The notes beneath the pieces are model-generated. The model saw only the letters and a list, made by a program, of their open reading frames with translations, was not told the origin of the DNA and did no database searches. A stretch of 64,000 bases of DNA from Diaporthe sp. PMI_573 (Eukaryota > Ascomycota > Sordariomycetes > Diaporthales > Diaporthaceae), in NCBI GenBank assembly GCA_021399435.1, contig JAJTUP010000005.1, positions 930,001 through 994,000 of the forward strand, given 5' to 3'. Both the position numbers and the translations under genes were made by a program. Positions 45,579 to 55,610 of this stretch are shown in pieces; position 1 is the first letter of the stretch; every line of letters begins with the position of its first letter.

Positions 45579-46380
45579 TTTTTTAAGAGATCGTACAGGG
45601 AGCACTATTGGGTAGTTGCCTATATAAATGCCGTGGCCGAGTATCAACCCAATCAAATTACTTGTACCAAAAGCAACTTTTTGCATCTATATGAGCATCC
45701 CATGCCAGTAATGACCACCATGAATAAAAAGGCAATCATTTCCATAGATGAAGTACCTACTCATGAGTCATCGAAAAGCCTCAGAGTGACAGCCGGATGC
45801 ACCAGAAATGGTTGCTCTGGCATCCTTTGCACAGCGGTAGTTTGTTCCGAATGCACCGAGCTGTATCTTCGGTAGTGAAGCACTCAAAAACATTATTGGA
45901 AGAAATAGAGCGATAGCCTTCACTTTCAGCACCTGGACAAATGATAACTACTCAGAGGCTCTGCCCTGAGGCTCGGAAAGGAATTACGTACAGTATGAGC
46001 CGGCTTGGAGACCTGAAGCCCAGCAGAGCCCGCGTATATATCATCAGCCTTACGGCTCTGGCCGGCCGATACGCTTGTCAACTAAGCCAGCAAACTTGAT
46101 ATTTTGCTTTCCACCGTTCGGACCCTAAAATCTATGGTGCTTGACGCGATCGGAACCCAAAATCGCTCGCGGCATGAGTCACTTCTGCCACGAGGGATGC
46201 ATCTGATTGCATAGTTCCACTGCTAAACACACTTGAGAAGCTAAAAAAAAAAAAGAATCCATTCTTGCTCCCACAGCACAACGACAACACCACCATCAAC
46301 AACTCTATGGGCCGACTTGAATGCCCGCTCTGCGATAGCCAAAGCTCTATGATCCACGAGACGCCATTTGAATATTGGAA

Positions 46381-47940
46381 ATGTACATAATTGCCCAGTG
46401 GATCCGAAACCGGCGCGAACGTCGCCGGCTTCTCGAGGAGAGGAAGAAGCGCGAGGCCGAGAGGCAGATTCAGCGGGAGAAGCAGGACTTTGAACACGGT
46501 CGAGCCTTACAACTCATCCTCCACGGCCTGCAGGCTACTATGGACCCGCTTATTGCCTCACAGGCTTATAACAACCGCTTCTGTCTCTTGACACGGCTGC
46601 CGGAAGAGCTCCTCCTCAATGTGCTCGACTTCCTCCGCGGCGATGATGTGACGCTGTGCTGTCTTCGTGTTACCTCGAGGATATTCTTGCGTCTTCTTAA
46701 TGGCCAGTCAGACGTTTGGAGCACGCGCATCATGGTTGGTTTTCCTTGTTCTCTGGAACGTGGTATGCTGTTACAATTCCGACGGCTCCTACAGAGAGAC
46801 GGGAGATGTGAGAATTGCAGGCGCTGGAACGACGCCCATGTGCGTTTCGCCCATGACAGCTGCAAATTCCAGGGGTCTTACCTACGACAAAATCCCACAT
46901 TCTTCGGCTTCGGGTACTGGCCCAATGAATATGCCAGGCCTTACTGTAGCGCCTGTGAAACTGACCACGACGTCTGTCAATTTCCAATGGCCTATCACAC
47001 CCCGCCACAGCTTCAGAACCTACGTCCCCAACCGTGTCTGGGCCAGCAGGGGTCGGTGCGGCTCTGCGAGCATGTGTATATCACCTGGGCCAGCATCAAG
47101 GCGCACATTGACGACTGGCGGCGGCGGCGGCTGCAGCAACGCGGAGAAGGAGGTGCAGGAAACAACTGGCAAGAGTGCCTTGAAAGCTTTAAAATCGAAT
47201 GTTACGACGCTACCCACGATATACGCTGTACGACCTCAGAGGCGCCGACCCGGCCCCAAGCCCGTCTCGGCACCAGCCGTGGCTTCTCTGACCGGGATCC
47301 CGACATTGTGGTTCTATATCTACAGTGGACACCACACGGCCGTGTCGACGCGCTGATGCCCACAACGGACGGGAGAATCCCCGCATCAGACCTAAGAGCG
47401 CTGTTCCGGAAATTTCGGCGATTAGGCCCGGCCGATATGCTGTACCCTCCAGGCTATCCGGAGACTCTGCCTGAGATGGCTTGTTTGAGGCCTTCGTTCC
47501 CTATATATTACGAAATGGGAGAGAAAGAGGAGAGGGTGGGAGATGTTGGGAGCACATTCCCGGCTCGACAACCATCAACATCCCCACCGAGTCCTTTGAA
47601 TCAGGAGCAACTATCACGTCGTTGCCAAAGCTTAAGCAGCTTGAAAATTGGGAGAAACAGCCGGAGGCTAGATATCAGGTCTCATTACCTGAGTGGCGCT
47701 AGCGGTCACGGTATTGACTGTCAATGCCTCATAGTGAGCTACCAGAAAGGTATCATGGTCTGCCAAGCGACGGCTCTGACTGACCCTGCCGTTAAACTCG
47801 TCCCCTCCGGCCACTGGCTCCACGCTATGGATACCCGTACATATCCCGCTCAACAGGCCAGGCAGTTCCGACCCCAGTGTAGGGACGAGTTCTGTAGGAA
47901 TTACTATCAAAGGGTAAAGGATTATTATTTGTGTCATTAA
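46381..47940 (+). CDS. F-box domain protein
   Basis: 519 aa, intronless, first ATG of the frame at 46381 (MYIIAQWIRNRRERRRLLEE). A highly charged helix of about 45 residues is followed by the F-box LTRLPEELLLNVLDFLRG...CLRVTSRIFLRLL (about residues 70-105), which binds Skp1 in SCF ubiquitin ligases. After it come paired cysteines (CENC, CxxC in YCSACETDHDVC) that may form a zinc site, and a C-terminal region with an Asp/Pro-rich linker. Substrate-binding repeats are not recognised. A separate upstream frame from 46307 (MGRLECPLCDS) overlaps the start in another register and could be an upstream ORF. Function in protein turnover is inferred from the F-box only. Confidence 0.82.
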   Translation: MYIIAQWIRNRRERRRLLEERKKREAERQIQREKQDFEHGRALQLILHGLQATMDPLIASQAYNNRFCLLTRLPEELLLNVLDFLRGDDVTLCCLRVTSRIFLRLLNGQSDVWSTRIMVGFPCSLERGMLLQFRRLLQRDGRCENCRRWNDAHVRFAHDSCKFQGSYLRQNPTFFGFGYWPNEYARPYCSACETDHDVCQFPMAYHTPPQLQNLRPQPCLGQQGSVRLCEHVYITWASIKAHIDDWRRRRLQQRGEGGAGNNWQECLESFKIECYDATHDIRCTTSEAPTRPQARLGTSRGFSDRDPDIVVLYLQWTPHGRVDALMPTTDGRIPASDLRALFRKFRRLGPADMLYPPGYPETLPEMACLRPSFPIYYEMGEKEERVGDVGSTFPARQPSTSPPSPLNQEQLSRRCQSLSSLKIGRNSRRLDIRSHYLSGASGHGIDCQCLIVSYQKGIMVCQATALTDPAVKLVPSGHWLHAMDTRTYPAQQARQFRPQCRDEFCRNYYQRVKDYYLCH

Positions 47941-49673
47941 CGTGTGAACGGTCAGTCTCGTTGACTGTCTATACGCATAACGCACATCGAGAAAATGGCT
48001 ACTGGAAAGTACCCAGCCATAGTGCCATCATTCAACCGGTTTCAAACGTTATTTCCAATCATCACCGGATTCTTCACCTGGTTTATCTACGTGGATCTTT
48101 CAATCTCGCGTCCCCATTCAATGTCAACTCATATTAACGAACGCTCTGACAACAGCGGGCAGGGCCCAACTCCACGTGGCCATGATGGTGAGTTTGACAC
48201 TGTTTGTAGTCTGCTTGGGCGCAATTCTGTGAGACAGTGTGGGTCAGAAGATCGATAAGAAGATCAGAGATATAACCAACATCTTCTTCGTTACCTGCTA
48301 CGTTTCCAGCGCTGCCGGCCGGAAGGAGGACGAGTGAAGGAATGCTTCGCCAACCGAGGAAATCAAGAAACGTAAGCGGGCATGTCTCCCGCAAGACGGC
48401 GTGACACCAGGGTCATTCTTGGGCCTCTGCCAACGTCACATGGCCGAAAGAGTTTGCTAACTTCTTCCTAATATGTCAAAGAAGATCACAATCGAGTTCA
48501 GCAAGAGCGACAAGAATCCCAACATTAAGACCTTTGATCACGCCATCGCAGAGCTTTTCGACAAGGCCGTGGCCACCGTCTTGAAGCTTGACCTCGACGG
48601 CTCTTGCTTCGACTTCGACTTCTAGCACTTCAAATCCCCCACCAACTGATCAGCTGAGAATCAGCTGCAGCATAACTCCTCCTCAACCCTGTGCACAAAG
48701 ACACCAGAGCCTCCAGCCAGCCCCTCAAGAAGACTATGTTTGCTTTATCGGTCTGTCCATAAAAGATTATCCAGTCCGACTTTACCTTGCCACCTGTATT
48801 ATTCCTGAAACATACGTTACAAAATGCCGTAAGTCAAACACTGCGTGCTTACCAATTCCTGTTCTCTGTCAGTCTGACCCTGATACGAAAACAGGCAAAA
48901 TCTTGTCCCAACAGAATATCGATCATAGGAAGCTTGCGAAGTGAATACACTTCAGCGGCCAGAACAATAGATCACTTTCAGAATGTATCATTGATTTGAT
49001 GTGGTGTGTAGATTTGTGTGCGTTATTCCGACCCCGGCCCGTTTCCTGCATGAAATGACTGCCGGCCCGATATTCCCTACGACACCCCTGGCCACCTGCA
49101 CGTCTTCTTTGTTGGTGGGGAATACGCTTTTCACAGTCACATCACCAAGATCACCTTGCCGCCAAGCGCAGATGAGAAAGTCGAGCTAGACTACGCGGCC
49201 ACCAGTTCTCCACGTGCTCTGCCCTTCCCGACCCGGACGACCGGAAATTGGACGCAACGTTGTGAAGCACTCGCAGTCACTCCGGCCACGCAAGAGCTAC
49301 CACTGCACAAAATCGTCATTGGGGGCGCCTTGTCTTTGCCCCGCGAAGGCGTCCCTGTCAAGCAACCTGGCAAGACTTCCGAAGACGGAAACCACGGGGC
49401 ACACGCCCCCGGGACGCGGCATCCACTAGGCTGACCTTGTTCTTTTTTTCGCGAGCGCTCTACTGTGAGTTCTTTCCGAAGTGGCGGCCCTCCACGCATC
49501 CATCCACTCGCAATGGATCGACGGACATGTCGGTCAATGGCCACCCGAGCACTGCGTCTGGTGGGTGTCACCGCATGCATAAGTAAACATACGCGTATAA
49601 ATATCAAGAACATGCAGGCTCTGAGGTTCCCCTCTTTGATCTCGAGTCTCGCAACCCGCCACTGCCCTTCACG
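47941..49673. other. Intergenic region (1.7 kb)
   Basis: Short frames with uneven coding character. The best candidates are the 50-codon frame at 48473 and an ATG-started frame at 47995 that I could not splice into anything. 49,440-49,660 is the esterase promoter. Confidence 0.45.
48473..48625 (+). CDS. Weak candidate small ORF or last exon (50 aa)
   Basis: ATG at 48473 opens MSKKITIEFSKSDKNPNIKT and ends DGSCFDFDF; the codon choice (AAG, ATC, GAC, CTC) looks coding. A GTAAGC donor (about 48,374), a GCTAAC branch-like site (48,456-48,461) and an AAAG acceptor just after the ATG suggest it may instead be a terminal exon of a broken gene. No family recognised. Confidence 0.25.
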   Translation: MSKKITIEFSKSDKNPNIKTFDHAIAELFDKAVATVLKLDLDGSCFDFDF

Positions 49674-51276
49674 ATGCGTCTCATTTTCTGTCAAGCACTA
49701 GGCCTTCTCCTCGTGGGCGTGCTGGCCGCCGGCCTCTCCAAGCCTCATGAGAAGAGGTTCCTCCAGGACATCCAGGAGCGGACCATCCTGCAGAACGGCC
49801 AGGTCCGGCCCACGGACTATGCGGACACTCGCATTGACCTTGAGGAATATAACTTTAACACTTATCTCCCCAATGCTACCGAGATTTCGTACAAGGGCAG
49901 ATGGGACTCGAAATATGTGTCCTGGTGGAGGTGAGCTCGCTATCACTCAAAACCGTTCCCTGCATGTGTAGCGGATATACTGACACCAGCAACAGCGCAC
50001 CCGGGATAAAATTCGGCTATACCGGACAGACAGTCGCCATGAGCTTCGGAAACCTCACCTCGGACGGTGTGCTGGTGGGGTATCGCATCGCCGGGCTGGA
50101 CTGGCAGTTCACCAACATCACCGCCGGCGGCACGCACCTGCTGGTCACAGAAGACACACCGGGCTCCAACCTGACCTACCCCATCTCTCCCGTTACATTG
50201 GAGCTGCGCGTGACAAACTGGGCCTATGGCATCCAGCTCGCCGCCATCCACGTCGCCGAGGGCGAGAGCCTCGTTGAGCTCCCGGACTACGGGCGCAGGG
50301 TCGAGTTGATCGGTGATAGTCTGACGAGCGGCATGTACACGACGTACGAGGGCCTGTCGAGCTTCGGGGTCGGGATCGGGGCCGGCCTGGGCGAGTCTGA
50401 GTACAGCGTCACTGCGTTCCCTGGAATCTGCGCGAGCGACCAGAACTGCTGGGGTAATGTGCGCGGCCAGTCGCGGCAGTGGTTCTATAGCTGTGACACG
50501 AGCGGGAGAGCCGTCGAGCAGTACGGAGGTGAGCAGCAAACCCTCATATTATGATTGTCTCTTGGTGGATTGGGAGACTCGTTACAAACATTCCAAGTAC
50601 ACACAAGCAGCCACTAACCAGAATCGCAGCGAACCTCGAGAACGCAGAGCCCTGGGACTTCTCGAAGCAGTCGGCCGCCGACCTCGTGGTCATCAACATC
50701 GGCACGAACGACCAAAACGCTCACAACAACGTCTCCGCACAGACATATCAGGACAACCTCACCAGGCTGATCCAAGGCGTCCACGGCGTCTGGCCCAACG
50801 CCCAGGTCGTCCTCATGGTAAGCACCGCCCGTCCGGCCCTCGTCCCCTGAGCAAAGTACACGACGTCGTCACTAACGCCGCAACCTGCTGAATAGACCCT
50901 CTGGCTCGGCTTCTCCCAGTACGGAAACACCTACCTCCCCAACTCGCCCGAGGGCTTCGAGCCGCAGGTGCGCGCGGTCCACGACTACTTCAACTCGCCG
51001 GCATACCTGGCAAGCCCGCTAGTCTACGACGGCGTGACGAACCGGACCCGGCACCTCAACAGCACGAGCGAGCCCTTCCTGCACCTCTTCAACACGAGCG
51101 GCATCCTGCAGCACAACGACATCGGCCCCCAGTACCACCCCACCGACGTGGGCGCCATCAAGGTCGCCAGCCACGCCCTGCAGTTCATCAAGCTTAAGCT
51201 CGGCTGGGAGCTGCTGGCTAACGGGCCTGAGATCCAGCATGAGACGCTGTACTGGAATGATGAGCAGAATTACTAG
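49674..51276 (+). CDS. Secreted SGNH/GDSL esterase (carbohydrate-esterase-like)
   Basis: 460-aa secreted esterase with a signal peptide (MRLIFCQALGLLLVGVLAAG). Exons 49674-49930, 49972-50528, 50630-50817 and 50896-51276 join in phase. An N-terminal beta-sandwich-like half with sequons (NATE, NLTS, NITA) precedes the SGNH hydrolase domain: block I IGDSLTSG (nucleophile Ser near 202), GTNDQN (block III) and DIGPQYHPTDVG with the catalytic Asp/His near the C-terminus. The two-part layout matches fungal CE2/acetylxylan-esterase-type enzymes that remove acetyl groups from plant polysaccharides. Carbohydrate specificity is inferred. It converges with GlnRS. Confidence 0.88.
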
Positions 51277-51647
51277 CGTCCGTCGGCTGTCTATGTGATG
51301 AGAGCGGTGCTGAGGGAGCGTTGGTTTGCTGTATGCTTTCAGATAGTATCTCAGACCAGAAATGTGGCACGGTATCACGGCCTCCATTCAGGAATGCACG
51401 TCTCACGATACCTTGGGTGTCTCAGCCAACATGGCGCTCATGAATTTGTCCCTCAACTTTGGTTCACTCTTACCGTGGGGGCCACGCCTGACGGCGGCTG
51501 ATTAGCTCACAATACCCAACCCGAAATTACAAGGGCGCAATGGATTGTATTCCACTATATAGGCCACGCCACAGCATTCGCCAGCTGTGGCCGCCACTAA
51601 GACAAGCTGCGCTGCCCAGCCACCCCGGTCTGCTGCAAGCAGAGAGT
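51277..51647. other. Convergent intergenic region
   Basis: 371 nt between the 3' ends of the esterase and GlnRS genes. No feature recognised. Confidence 0.5.
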
Positions 51648-53757
51648 CTATTTCTTGCCGGCGTCTTCCTTCAACGACACGATCCTATTCAGGACAATCT
51701 TCTCGTCCGTGCTGTCGGGGTCCATAGCCTGCGAGGGAGTGTTAATAAAACCAGCGGTATAATAGGTAAGCACTAGGCAGAGGTGGACTCACGAAATAGG
51801 CAACCCTCATTCCCTGGAACCGGACAGACTCGGGCCCTCCCTTGCCCAACTCGCTCTCGCCCGCCGCCTCAGGCCAGGGTGCCCGCTTCTTGACCTCGTC
51901 TATGCCGGACTCGATGATGGCATCGGGGTAGATCGTCTCGCTCTCCGGGTTGAGGTCGTTCAGGAAGCCACCCTCGACGGCGCTCGGGTTGTCGCTCTTG
52001 AAGAGCTGGTTGTGCACGCGCACCTCGCAGCGGCGGGAGCCGTCCGTACCGACCCACTGGATGTACGTCTTGGGCTTCTTCCCCTCGCGGTCGAAGACGG
52101 CGCGCACCTCCGTGACCTTGCCCGTCGTGTCGTCCTTGGTGAAAGAGGTCGCCTTGATGGGGTAGGGGGCCTGGAGCAGGCCGACGGTCTTGCCTGGGGC
52201 CAGACGGAAGTAGCTGGGGTCGTCGACCTCGCGGAAGTCGGAGCGGTCGATGTAGACAGTCTTGGTGAGCTTGACGGTGTGGCTACCCATGGCAGGGTTC
52301 TTTGGCGAGAATGGCAGTGTGAGCTCCTTGCCTTCCTCATCTGCTATGTCCTCGATGACAACCGGGACGGGGTCTAGGATCAGCATCAGCCGGGGTACCG
52401 TCCTCTCCAGGTATTTCCGGATGGACTGCTCGAATCGGGCAATCTGGATGACAGTGGCGTTGGTCGTGACACCGAGCTCGTTCACAAACTCCAGGATGGC
52501 ACCTGGAGGGACACCCCGCCGCTTGATGGCCATCAGTGTGTACAGCCTTGGGTCGTCCCAACCTCGCACAATCTTGTCCTCCACCAGCTTCAAGATCTTT
52601 CGCTTGGAAAGAACGGTGCCGCTCAGGGAGAGTCGTCCGTACTCGCGCTGCTGGGGCTCGTAGACCTCCAGGGTCTTGTTTAGCCACTCGTAGCTTACTC
52701 TGCTCAGGATGAACTCGGTTGTACAAAGCGAGTGGGTGATGCCCTCGAACGAATCGCACAGGCAGTGGGTGAAGTCGTAGGTTGGGTAGATCTTCCAGGT
52801 GTCTCCGGTGCGGTGATGAGGCTTGTCCAGAACGCGGTAGGCAGCAAGATCCCACATCTGGGGGTTGCCCTCTGTGATGTCCTGCTTCATGCGTAGGAAC
52901 GCTTCTCTGGGCTTGTATTTGCCATCCCTCATATCTCTGAATTTCTGGAGGTTTTCCTCGTTCGACTGGTCCGCATGTTTGCATCGATATCGGGGGTTCT
53001 CATTCTTTTCGCCGCCACGCTGCAGTTTGAGTTCCGCGTCTGAGACCCTGTCAGCCCATAATTCTCTTCCCCGGCGTAGCTTTACTGACCGTCACAATGG
53101 CATACATATGCCTTGCCGAGTCCTATCAGCTTCTCCGCGAGGTCATATAGCTTCTGGAAGTTGTCGCTGGAGTAGGTTATCTTGTAAGGTTTGAAACCGA
53201 GCCACCGGATGGTGTCCAATATGGCAGTAAAGTAGATTTCGTCTTCCGCCTCGGGATTGGTGTCGTCGTATCTGCAGGAATAGAAATTTCAGCGCCATCG
53301 AGCAAATAAAAACAGGCCTGGTAACGTACCTGAGGTAGCATTCACCGCCGTGGAACCTCGCGAAGCCAAAGTTGACTGCAATTGCTTTCGCGTGGCCGAT
53401 GTGCAGGAATCCGTTTGGTTCGGGAGGGAATCGCGTGAAGACCGGCTTCATTGGCCTTTTCTCGAAAACCTCAGCAAGAAAGCCCTGCTTGAACATGGCA
53501 TCGGTGTCGATGACCTCCTCCTGCTTCTCCTTAGGCTTTGGCGGTGCCTTCTTCTGTGCCCCATCAAAACCTCCACCTCCACCTTCTTTGGCCGGTGCTG
53601 CCTGAGCCGCATCCTTCGCATGGGCTTCCTTTGCGGCTTTCTTTGCTCTCTTCTGCAATCTCTTCTTCAGCTCTCCCTTCGAGACCATCTCGCCCGTCTC
53701 CTCGTCGAGCTGGAGCTTTGCCACGGCGGCATTGACATTCTCGACATTGTCCGCCAT
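51648..53757 (-). CDS. Cytosolic glutaminyl-tRNA synthetase
   Basis: Class Ic aminoacyl-tRNA synthetase that charges tRNA-Gln for cytosolic translation. ATG at 53757 ([17 protein letters not shown]). A Lys/Ala-rich linker ([15 protein letters not shown]) precedes the catalytic core with [15 protein letters not shown] (HIGH signature), [30 protein letters not shown] and the KMSKS-type VLSKRK. The anticodon-binding beta-barrels follow ([28 protein letters not shown]). Introns lie near 53,273-53,331, about 53,039-53,093 and 51,728-51,794; the last exon reads [12 protein letters not shown]...EDAGKK and stops at 51648-51650. The long N-terminal RNA-binding domain of yeast Gln4 is missing, as is common in filamentous fungi. 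Product about 640 aa. Confidence 0.96.
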
Positions 53758-54266
53758 GGTGGGAGGTGTTGGAGGGTAGGGACAGTCAGGCCTGTTGGTA
53801 CGGTTTCTGGAGCCAATTGGTTTTGTGTTGTAGGTTCTCGGTTGTAGTATGTGGATAGGGCGCGATGATAGCTTCAAAGAATGAGATCTGAAGGCTCGAT
53901 CGTCCGGCGGTCGTCGTTGAGCTGTTGAGCCACTCGCCGAGATGACTCAAAATTCCCAGGCGCAAATCACACACTCACGGTTGAAGGAACGAGGGGCAGT
54001 GCCTCCTGATAAGATAAGCGCCGCAGATCGTTGTCCAAGCCCACGCCAACGTTGGAGCTGACCCCTGCTGGCTGTGGAGCTGCCTCTAGCTACCTCCCCG
54101 CTGTCGTCATCCCTCCCATCTACTGTGGTACATAGTCCTGTTGGCTCTTGTTGTCAGCCTCCATCACCTGAACACAACAATCGTCAACCCCCACATCAAA
54201 ACCCCTACCTCACCTGAAGGCGACTGTCGCTCTGGACATCGCAAGTTGGCACCATCACTTCAGTAA
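53758..54266. promoter_or_regulatory. Divergent promoter region of GlnRS and the macro-domain gene
   Basis: 509 nt between the two start codons; pyrimidine-rich near 54,100-54,220. No binding motif singled out. Confidence 0.45.
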
Positions 54267-55206
54267 ATGTTTATGCGCCACTTTGCAACTGCGCGCCGCT
54301 TTGCAACCAAGCCAGTCAACATGTCGCTCCTCGCAGCGGATGAGATCCCGACGCTCTCCTTGCTCTACAAGTTGGGCAAGCTCTCGCCCGCCCCATCAGG
54401 CATCAAGATCCCAACGACCCTCTCCTTCAAGCCCGCTGGCTCCATCACTCCTTCCAAGGCGCTCAACGACCGCGTGTGCCTCGTGCGACACGACATCACC
54501 AAGCTCGAGGTCGATGCCGTCACCAACGCGGCCAACAAGAGGCTCCTCGGCGGCGGCGGCATCGATGGCGCGATCCACGGCGCCGCTGGCCCTGGCCTCC
54601 TCGCCGAGTGCCGCACCCTTGGAGGTTGCAGCACGGGCGACGCCAAGATCACCGGTGGACACGACCTGCCCGCCAAAAACGTCATCCACGCCGTCGGTCC
54701 CATCTACGATGCATTCGAGCCGCAGGAGAGCGAGGAGTTGTTGACGTCGGCTTACAACAAGGTGCTGAACTTGGCGGTCGACAACGATTGCAAGACACTG
54801 GCACTGTGCGGCATCAGCACGGGCATCTATGGCTACCCTCCACATGAGGCTGCTCCTGTTGCCATCTCCGCTGTCAAGAAGTTTCTGGAGAGCGAGAAAG
54901 GGAACAAGCTGGAGAAGATCGTCTTTGTCACGTGGGTGAGGCAGGATGTTGAGTCTTACGCCCAGTTCTTACCGTAAGTATATCAGACCTGGGGTACACC
55001 TTCTGTGAGCAGACCAGTAAGACTAACCATCTACCAGGGTTTACTTCCCTCCGGTCGAGGACGCCGTTAAGGTCGAGTCGAAGGCGGAGGCGGAAACCGA
55101 CCCAGAAGACATCGAGGCCGCAAAGGAAATTGCCAGCAAGCTACCCGACGTTCCCACCTCGGAGCCTGGCGAATCCGGACATCCCGAAAAGAAGCAGAAG
55201 CAGTGA
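54267..55206 (+). CDS. Macro-domain protein (ADP-ribosyl/O-acetyl-ADP-ribose hydrolase type)
   Basis: 291 aa, exons 54267-54973 and 55038-55206. The macro domain (residues about 65-235) shows VRHDITKLEVDAVTNAANK (in pieces: DITKLEVDAV, TNAANK), the glycine-rich LLGGGGIDGAIHGAAG and the diphosphate loop GISTGIYGYPPHEAA, as in MacroD/LRP16 hydrolases that remove ADP-ribose from acidic residues or deacetylate O-acetyl-ADP-ribose. The first 18 residues (MFMRHFATARRFATKPVN) look like a mitochondrial presequence; an in-frame second Met at 54321 (MSLLAADE) would give a cytosolic or nuclear form. The C-terminal tail is acidic and disordered, ending in KKQKQ, a possible nuclear signal. Confidence 0.9.
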
Positions 55207-55610
55207 TTTTGGCCAATCTGGATGCATTGAACGGAGTTTATGGCTAGCAATCGGACAGGGCTGGGGCGTTACGGAATGGAACATTTGGTCAGGCACATGA
55301 TTTGCGAACTGATGCATTGCATAACGGCATGCCATCTTGAAATACCCCTCGACCTGTCTTCACGGCTGGTGGGGAAACTTTTTGTACGCCTCGGCATATG
55401 AATGACAGGGGAGACAGTAATGGAATTAATGAGAGCTTGCGAAAATGATCTCGTGCTAATGTTATACATACTGCAGGCATTGAGGGCATAGATCCTTCGA
55501 CACCGTCCTTCCAAGTCACCCACCATAACAACCACCTCTCGTAACCCCCCTCCGTCTGTTCCCAAGTCATACAGATCAATCATGTGTTCGGGCCGGGGGC
55601 CACATTGGAT
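55207..55610. other. Convergent intergenic region
   Basis: 404 nt between the 3' ends of the macro-domain gene and the large HExxH gene. No feature recognised. Confidence 0.5.

Larger units (their letters stand above)
43674..46380. other. Gene-poor region (2.7 kb) with minisatellite
   Basis: No supported gene. It holds an A19 homopolymer (45195-45213), the 15-bp palindromic minisatellite at 45355-45578 and the 5' region of the F-box gene, including a 27-codon upstream frame at 46307. Confidence 0.6.

Noticed and set aside
45558..45875. Plus-strand frame of 105 codons starting in the minisatellite
   Set aside because: It does not begin with ATG, starts within the repeat and has no domain.
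47866..47940. Possible intron or frameshift at the end of the F-box gene
   Set aside because: The frame runs cleanly to the stop at 47938-47940 and no splice signals require a change.
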